From assembly GCA_016722075.1 (NCBI GenBank), contig JADKGW010000002.1, positions 248,001 to 312,000 of the forward strand: a DNA stretch of 64,000 nt, in the 5' to 3' direction. How positions within the stretch are numbered: the stretch's first letter is position 1; the number at the start of each line of letters is the position of its first letter. The DNA comes from Candidatus Kouleothrix ribensis. Its GTDB lineage: Bacteria; Chloroflexota; Chloroflexia; Chloroflexales; Roseiflexaceae. Below, piece after piece: positions 63,883-64,000 of this stretch. Under the pieces are notes generated by a model, which saw only the letters and a program-made list of their open reading frames with translations, had not been told where the DNA came from and searched no databases. The translations under genes and the position numbers were made by a program.

Positions 63883-64000
63883 CATTCGCTGCGATTATCG
63901 ACTGCGACCCCGGCCACGACGACGTGATGGCGATCTTGCTCGGCGCGCGTACGCTCGACCTGCGCGGCATCACGACTGTACACGGCAATGCGTCGCAGGA
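63879..64000 (+). CDS. Second nucleoside hydrolase, cut by the window end
   Basis: An ATG at 63879 overlaps the TGA of the first hydrolase (ATGA). The visible 40 residues include IIDCDPGHDDVMAILLGA and GITTVHGNAS, the family opening with a Cys in place of Thr in DTDPG. The rest lies outside the window. Two consecutive, coupled family members suggest different nucleoside preferences. Confidence 0.85.
   Translation, partial: MTFAAIIDCDPGHDDVMAILLGARTLDLRGITTVHGNASQ

Overview
The window is GC-rich bacterial chromosome. Gene content and protein style point to the Chloroflexota, class Chloroflexia (a Roseiflexus- or Kouleothrix-like filamentous relative). This is an inference from the radical-SAM/mevalonate/sortase mix, the leucine-degradation set and the codon style; there is no rRNA here to confirm it.

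Region 1 (1-1904) holds two small integral-membrane proteins and the original terminator of a tRNA-Arg gene. Region 2 (1905-11230) is a decayed integrative element of about 9.3 kb sitting in tRNA-Arg(CCT) and bounded by 48-bp direct repeats. It carries a frameshifted primase-like gene, a truncated HK97-type capsid gene, a low-GC redox module (aldo/keto reductase remnant, NADP-binding reductase, TetR regulator with two palindromic operators), a cluster of attC-like sites with small cassette genes but no integron integrase, a STAS remnant, a broken DNA-pumping ATPase and the last part of a tyrosine recombinase.

Region 3 (11.3-17.1 kb) has an ANTAR regulator, a serine hydrolase, a beta-helix surface protein, a single-gene IS66 element with 8-bp target duplication, and a 202-bp element with 14-bp inverted ends. 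Region 4 (17.2-25.4 kb) is housekeeping: sortase, recA-recX, metallo-hydrolase, a probable ncRNA unit, pyrG, a sigma-70 factor and tRNA-Pro. Region 5 (25.5-37 kb) is mostly minus strand and contains the later steps of leucine breakdown (biotin carboxylase/BCCP subunit, carboxyltransferase subunit, enoyl-CoA hydratase, HMG-CoA lyase), interleaved with lgt, a radical SAM enzyme of the tetraether-synthase type, a small alarmone-hydrolase-like HD protein, RidA and a protoglobin.

Region 6 (37-44.7 kb) has a two-component pair, lexA with an operator inside its promoter, and an archaeal-looking mevalonate block: DUF35 protein, thiolase-fold protein, HMG-CoA synthase and class II HMG-CoA reductase. 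The synthase keeps its catalytic residues, but the thiolase-fold protein has lost its nucleophilic cysteine and its histidine, and the DUF35 protein has lost its zinc ligands. Region 7 (45-57.4 kb) has a lipoprotein, a secreted metalloprotease, a dense palindromic repeat block, murE, a 2-oxoglutarate oxygenase, an enoyl-CoA hydratase, an NDP-forming acyl-CoA synthetase, a methylthioadenosine/SAH deaminase and a hydrolase/amidotransferase-like pair. Region 8 (57.6-64 kb) is a LacI-controlled nucleoside-use locus: regulator with two operators, YjbQ-type protein, ABC binding protein, two permeases and two consecutive nucleoside hydrolases, the last cut by the window edge.
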